Below the pieces are notes generated by a model. The model saw nothing but the letters and a program-made list of their open reading frames with translations, did not search any database and was not told the DNA's origin. Shown here piece after piece: positions 33,384 through 36,525 of a stretch of 36,525 bases of DNA. The stretch covers positions 1 through 36,525 of the forward strand of contig JAIKWA010000034.1 of NCBI GenBank assembly GCA_024685135.1, given 5' to 3'. Position numbers and translations under genes: made by a program. This stretch comes from Saccharofermentans sp. (GTDB lineage: Bacteria; Bacillota; Clostridia; Saccharofermentanales; Saccharofermentanaceae). Each line of letters begins with the position of its first letter. The stretch's first letter is position 1.

Positions 33384-34081
33384 ACGAAATACTTAAACAC
33401 CACAAATATCACAAATACGACGGCAAACATAGCCATAAGCAGATAGTCATAAGCATTGAGCTTTAATTCGACAACACTGCTGCGCTTGACATTACCGCCC
33501 AGACCTCTTGTTACAGCCGCAGCGGACAGCTCATCTCCGATGTTTACGATAGAGAACAGCAAGGGTATCATACGGTACTCTATCATCTTGATGGCGTTTC
33601 CGCCTCCGAGCATTATCCCGCGCATCCTCATCGCGTCATTTATCGATGCACTCTCCTCACCTATCGTCGGGAAAAAGCGCATGACCACGGCAAGAGATAT
33701 AGTAATGCCGTCCGGTACATGCATCTTCTGCATCGCCGACATGAACTCACCTGTCTTGGTGGTCCTTACAACATACCAGGCAGTTATTAACGCCGGGGCA
33801 AATTGAACAACGATGCCACAGTATCCGGAAAGAAGTGACTTTAATATTCCGGTCGATTCCTCCGATAAGAAATACACCATAAGTACGATCGCAACCATAT
33901 ACATAATAAGGAAGCGAAGCGCACTTACATACCGCTTCTCAACTAAGAGAAGTATGATCGGGATCAGGGTCATTATGCTTCTTATCACCCAGAGAAACGG
34001 AGTCGTAGCACTCATCAGTACGACCGATGAGACTATCAGCACCATAAACAGTTTGGTGCGTGGATCAAGCTTAAACTGCAA
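33380..34081 (-). CDS. ecfT: ECF transporter transmembrane subunit EcfT
   Basis: 233 residues, CbiQ/EcfT family, with five or six membrane spans and the coupling-helix motifs AMRMRGIMLGG and AAVTRGLGG (the ARG-type motifs that dock on the ATPases). Starts with TTG directly after the TAA of the S-component gene (TAATTG), with AGAAGGCAGG upstream, so translation is coupled. N-terminal LDPRTKLFMVL is the family's usual opening. Confidence 0.93.
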   Translation of the reverse strand: MQFKLDPRTKLFMVLIVSSVVLMSATTPFLWVIRSIMTLIPIILLLVEKRYVSALRFLIMYMVAIVLMVYFLSEESTGILKSLLSGYCGIVVQFAPALITAWYVVRTTKTGEFMSAMQKMHVPDGITISLAVVMRFFPTIGEESASINDAMRMRGIMLGGGNAIKMIEYRMIPLLFSIVNIGDELSAAAVTRGLGGNVKRSSVVELKLNAYDYLLMAMFAVVFVIFVVFKYFV

Positions 34082-34672
34082 TTATGCGATACCTGCCTTC
34101 TCGAAGTGCTTCTTTACGACAGCCTTGCCGATAAAGGCACCGATAATACCGAAGATAAAGCAGATAACCACAAGGATTGCTATGGTCTTGTAATTGATAA
34201 ACTTAAATAGTGTGTCTGCATATTCGGCTGAGAAACCGCCATCAATAAGACTCTTCTTATAAGAAGCAGCTGTTATTACCACCGGGAAATAATTGGCACA
34301 GATCCAAAGACCGAATACCGCATTACTGATAACGATCTTCTTAAAGTCCTTATATCCGCCGCTCTTTGCGATTAAGTCAGAAATAGCGCCTGCAACAATG
34401 ATAAGCGGAGCACCGAGATATCCCATACCCGTAACGAACATGATTATCGCCATCAGCACGGACATGATAGTGATCATACCGAACTTTTCGACCTTGGTAT
34501 AAAAGAGCATCATGGGGATACCACCTACGAGAGGTATTATCACAACATACCCGGCAACAAGAAGCGGGTGGATGTATCCTAACATTCCGAAAGCGAATTC
34601 GATAACAAAGAGCAGCGCCGTAAAGATACCTACTGTAATAAAGTCCTTAGCTCCAAGCTTTTTCTTTTCCAT
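34082..34672 (-). CDS. ECF transporter S component, MptD/Trep_Strep family
   Basis: 196 residues with six predicted membrane spans. KKLGAKDFITVGIFTALLFV, GMLGYIHP, PLVGGIPMMLFYTKV and GYLGAPLI with AISDLIAKSGGYKDFKK fit the MptD family of putative substrate-binding S components. The substrate for this family is not settled. First gene of the S-T-AA' operon, read from a near-consensus promoter. Ribosome binding site GGAGAG. Confidence 0.88.
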   Translation of the reverse strand: MEKKKLGAKDFITVGIFTALLFVIEFAFGMLGYIHPLLVAGYVVIIPLVGGIPMMLFYTKVEKFGMITIMSVLMAIIMFVTGMGYLGAPLIIVAGAISDLIAKSGGYKDFKKIVISNAVFGLWICANYFPVVITAASYKKSLIDGGFSAEYADTLFKFINYKTIAILVVICFIFGIIGAFIGKAVVKKHFEKAGIA

Positions 34673-34707
34673 ATATTTCTCTCCAAACTTATATAAATGA
34701 ATGTCAA

Positions 34708-34735
34708 TATAAACCTTTATATCTGCAGGTTTATA
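34708..34735. promoter_or_regulatory. 9-bp perfect inverted repeat in the leader of the ECF operon
   Basis: TATAAACCT (34708-34716), 10 bases, AGGTTTATA (34727-34735). It lies about 15-42 bases after the expected transcription start, a place suited to a repressor roadblock, or to an RNA hairpin. No riboswitch class that I know is recognisable. Confidence 0.55.
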
Positions 34736-34756
34736 CCGTATCGTATGTCGAAACTA

Positions 34757-34785
34757 ACTATAATTAAACACTTTTAACTTGTCAA
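34757..34785 (-). promoter_or_regulatory. Near-consensus sigma-A promoter of the ECF operon
   Basis: On the minus strand TTGACA (34780-34785), 17 bases, TATAGT (34757-34762). The leader to the ATG at 34672 is about 75-80 bases. Confidence 0.88.
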
Positions 34786-34809
34786 GGAGACAGAGTATAC
34801 ATATTGACT

Positions 34810-34838
34810 AAAAATCCCCCGAAGCAATTGCTTCGGGG
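34810..34838 (-). terminator. Second (distal) terminator after ppdK
   Basis: CCCCGAAGC (34817-34825), loop AATT, GCTTCGGGG (34830-34838), perfect 9 bp; minus strand continues GATTTTTAG. Confidence 0.88.
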
Positions 34839-34852
34839 AACCCTTATCCGCA

Positions 34853-34884
34853 AAGAAAAACGGAGGTGCCATATGACACCTCCG
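34853..34884 (-). terminator. First (proximal) terminator after ppdK
   Basis: CGGAGGTG (34861-34868) and CACCTCCG (34877-34884), perfect 8 bp around CCATATGA; minus strand continues TTTTTCTTT. It lies 23 bases past the ppdK stop. Two tandem terminators shield the ECF operon. Confidence 0.92.
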
Positions 34885-34907
34885 CATTATCTGATATTTG
34901 ATCTATA

Positions 34908-36525
34908 TCAAGCCTTGTGAGCGATAGCAGCCTGTGCAGCAGCAAGTCTTGCGATCGGTACACGGAAAGGTGAGCAAGATACATAGTCAAGACCGATAGC
35001 ATCGCAGAACTCGATGGATGAAGGATCACCACCATGCTCGCCGCAGATACCGAGGTGGAGGTCAGGACGGATAGCCTTACCGGACTCGATAGCCATCTTC
35101 ATGAGCTTACCGACACCATTCTGGTCGAGACGGGCAAACGGATCGGACTCGAAGATCTTTGTCTCGTAGTAAGCCTGTAAGAACTTACCTGCATCGTCTC
35201 TTGAGAAACCGAATGTCATCTGTGTGAGGTCGTTAGTACCGAAGCAGAAGAACTCAGCTTCCTTAGCGATCTCATCAGCTGTAAGAGCAGCTCTCGGGAT
35301 CTCGATCATGGTACCAACCTTGTAGCCCATGTCTACGCCTGCAGCCTTGATCTCTTCGTCAGCAACTTCAACGACAACATTCTTAACATACTTGAGCTCC
35401 TTGCTCTCACCTACGAGAGGGATCATGATCTCAGGTGTTACCTTCCAATCAGGATGCTTGCTGTTTACATTGATAGCAGCGCGGATGACAGCTCTTGTCT
35501 GCATCTTTGCGATCTCAGGATATGTAACTGCGAGACGGCATCCTCTGTGACCCATCATCGGGTTGAACTCGTGGAGAGAAGCGATGAGTGTCTTGATGTC
35601 TTCAACAGACTTACCCTTCTTAGCTGCGAGAGCCTTGATGTCGTCCTCTTCTGTAGGAACGAATTCGTGGAGCGGCGGGTCAAGGAATCTGATGGTAACG
35701 GGATGTCCCTCGAGTGCCTCATAGAGAGCCTCGAAGTCACTCTGCTGCATGGGGAGGATAACCTCGAGAGCAGCCTCACGCTCCTCAACTGTATCGGAGC
35801 AGATCATCTCACGGAATGCGTCGATTCTGCCTTCACCGAAGAACATGTGCTCTGTACGGCAGAGACCGATACCCTCAGCACCGAGCTCACGAGCCTTCTT
35901 AGCATCGTTGGGTGTATCAGCGTTTGTACGTACTTCGAGTCTCTTGAACTCGTCAGCCCACTTCATGATGCGGCCGAAGTAACCGTTGTTGGGATCAGCA
36001 TCAACCTGAGCGATAGCGCCGTCATAGATCTTACCTGTAGAACCGTCGAGGGAGATGATGTCGCCTTCCTTGAATGTCTTGCCGCCAAGAGTGAACTTCT
36101 TGTTAGCTTCGTCCATAGCGATGTCGCCGCATCCGGAAACGCAGCACTCACCCATACCACGCGCAACGACTGCAGCGTGTGATGTCATACCGCCACGTAC
36201 TGTGAGGATACCCTCAGCAGCCTTCATGCCCGTGATGTCTTCAGGAGATGTTTCGAGTCTTACGAGGACGACCTTCTCTCCCCTGTCGTGCCAAGCAACT
36301 GCATCATCAGCCGTGAAGACGATCTTACCGCAGGCAGCTCCAGGAGAAGCGCCTAAGCCCTTGCCGATAGCCTCTGCAGCCTTAAGTGCAGCGGGATCGA
36401 ACTGAGGATGAAGGAGTGTATCGAGGTTACGGGGATCGATCATTGCAACTGCTTCTTCAGGTGTTCTCATGCCCTCGTCAACGAGGTCGCATGCGATCTT
36501 CATAGCAGCCTGAGCGGTTCTCTTA
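34908..36525 (-). CDS. ppdK: Pyruvate, phosphate dikinase, C-terminal part
   Basis: About 539 residues read to the window edge; the N-terminal nucleotide-binding part is outside. The first visible residues KRTAQAAMKIACDLVDEG match the family directly upstream of the swivelling domain. Phospho-His site GGMTSHAAVVARGMGECCVSG, then the PEP/pyruvate TIM barrel with LCRTEHMFFGE, FLDPPLHEF, MGHRGCRLAVTYPEI, FGTNDLTQMTFGFSRDDAGK and ICGEHGGDPSSI, whose Cys is the catalytic proton donor. PPDK interconverts pyruvate/ATP/phosphate and PEP/AMP/pyrophosphate; in many anaerobic Clostridia it works in pyrophosphate-linked glycolysis. The codon use is strongly biased, suggesting high expression. Confidence 0.97.
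   Translation of the reverse strand, partial: KRTAQAAMKIACDLVDEGMRTPEEAVAMIDPRNLDTLLHPQFDPAALKAAEAIGKGLGASPGAACGKIVFTADDAVAWHDRGEKVVLVRLETSPEDITGMKAAEGILTVRGGMTSHAAVVARGMGECCVSGCGDIAMDEANKKFTLGGKTFKEGDIISLDGSTGKIYDGAIAQVDADPNNGYFGRIMKWADEFKRLEVRTNADTPNDAKKARELGAEGIGLCRTEHMFFGEGRIDAFREMICSDTVEEREAALEVILPMQQSDFEALYEALEGHPVTIRFLDPPLHEFVPTEEDDIKALAAKKGKSVEDIKTLIASLHEFNPMMGHRGCRLAVTYPEIAKMQTRAVIRAAINVNSKHPDWKVTPEIMIPLVGESKELKYVKNVVVEVADEEIKAAGVDMGYKVGTMIEIPRAALTADEIAKEAEFFCFGTNDLTQMTFGFSRDDAGKFLQAYYETKIFESDPFARLDQNGVGKLMKMAIESGKAIRPDLHLGICGEHGGDPSSIEFCDAIGLDYVSCSPFRVPIARLAAAQAAIAHKA

Noticed and set aside
35454..36182. 242-codon plus-strand frame opposite ppdK
   Set aside because: Antisense shadow of ppdK caused by its biased codon use; no ribosome binding site.

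Overview
This 36.5 kb window looks like chromosomal DNA of a mid-GC, low-to-moderate complexity Bacillota (Firmicutes) genome, most likely a gut- or rumen-type member of the Clostridia. The evidence is strong AGGAGG-type ribosome binding sites, several TTG starts, Gram-positive lipoproteins, an ECF-type transporter, a C+ form of ribosomal protein L32, the mltG-U32 peptidase gene pair, DUF975/DUF2975/YozG genes and a C-terminal cell-wall-type membrane anchor. I cannot name the genus from sequence alone. No tRNA, rRNA, CRISPR array, phage or transposase gene is seen. Most genes are on the minus strand.

Layout. 1-516: C-terminal part of an AI-2E family permease (+). 517-906: no convincing gene. 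907-1631 (-): a prepilin-like gene whose leader is broken by one base. 1772-3715 (-): secreted surface protein with a CUB-like region, two tandem 80-residue repeats and a membrane anchor. 3872-9605 (-): housekeeping run trhP-like U32 peptidase, mltG, typA and der, preceded upstream by rpmF, a DUF1934 gene and an RluA-type pseudouridine synthase (9683-11327). 11394-12248 (-) is a DUF1295 membrane enzyme, divergent from a DUF2975/YozG regulator pair (+). Then come an ArsC/Spx-family gene (+), a small lipoprotein (-) and an acidic unknown protein (+).

14806-15225 is the most unusual stretch: seven head-to-tail 60-bp units, each a large imperfect palindrome built on GTTCC/GGAAC. It lies between a plus-strand gene with its own strong terminator and a minus-strand HAD hydrolase/GH3 glucosidase operon. 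18019-20424 (-) is a two-domain solute-binding lipoprotein with no permease nearby. 20517-22814 (-) is a divergent aconitase-family enzyme whose promoter is bracketed by a perfect 12-bp inverted repeat.

22950-26107 (-) holds a small membrane protein, a histidine kinase/OmpR-type response regulator pair, and a DUF975 membrane protein whose promoter carries three AACCTTAAC boxes at 11-bp multiples, the arrangement expected for an OmpR/PhoB-family regulator. 26268-27893 (-) holds a helical 'limonene hydroxylase'-named family protein, a DUF2752 and a TM2 protein. A 5TM-LytS/PP2C phosphatase (+) converges on a patatin-like lipase/HD-hydrolase pair (-), followed by an L,D-transpeptidase-like lipoprotein. 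31896-34672 (-) is a complete ECF transporter operon (S, T and fused A-A' subunits) with a strong sigma-A promoter and a 9-bp inverted repeat in its leader. 34908-36525 (-) is the C-terminal part of pyruvate phosphate dikinase with two tandem terminators.

How the genes fit together: the core run covers translation and ribosome assembly (typA, der, rpmF, RluA-type enzyme, tRNA hydroxylation) plus peptidoglycan synthesis (mltG). The remainder is mostly envelope, nutrient uptake and signalling. All functional calls are from reading motifs and context; no database search was run.
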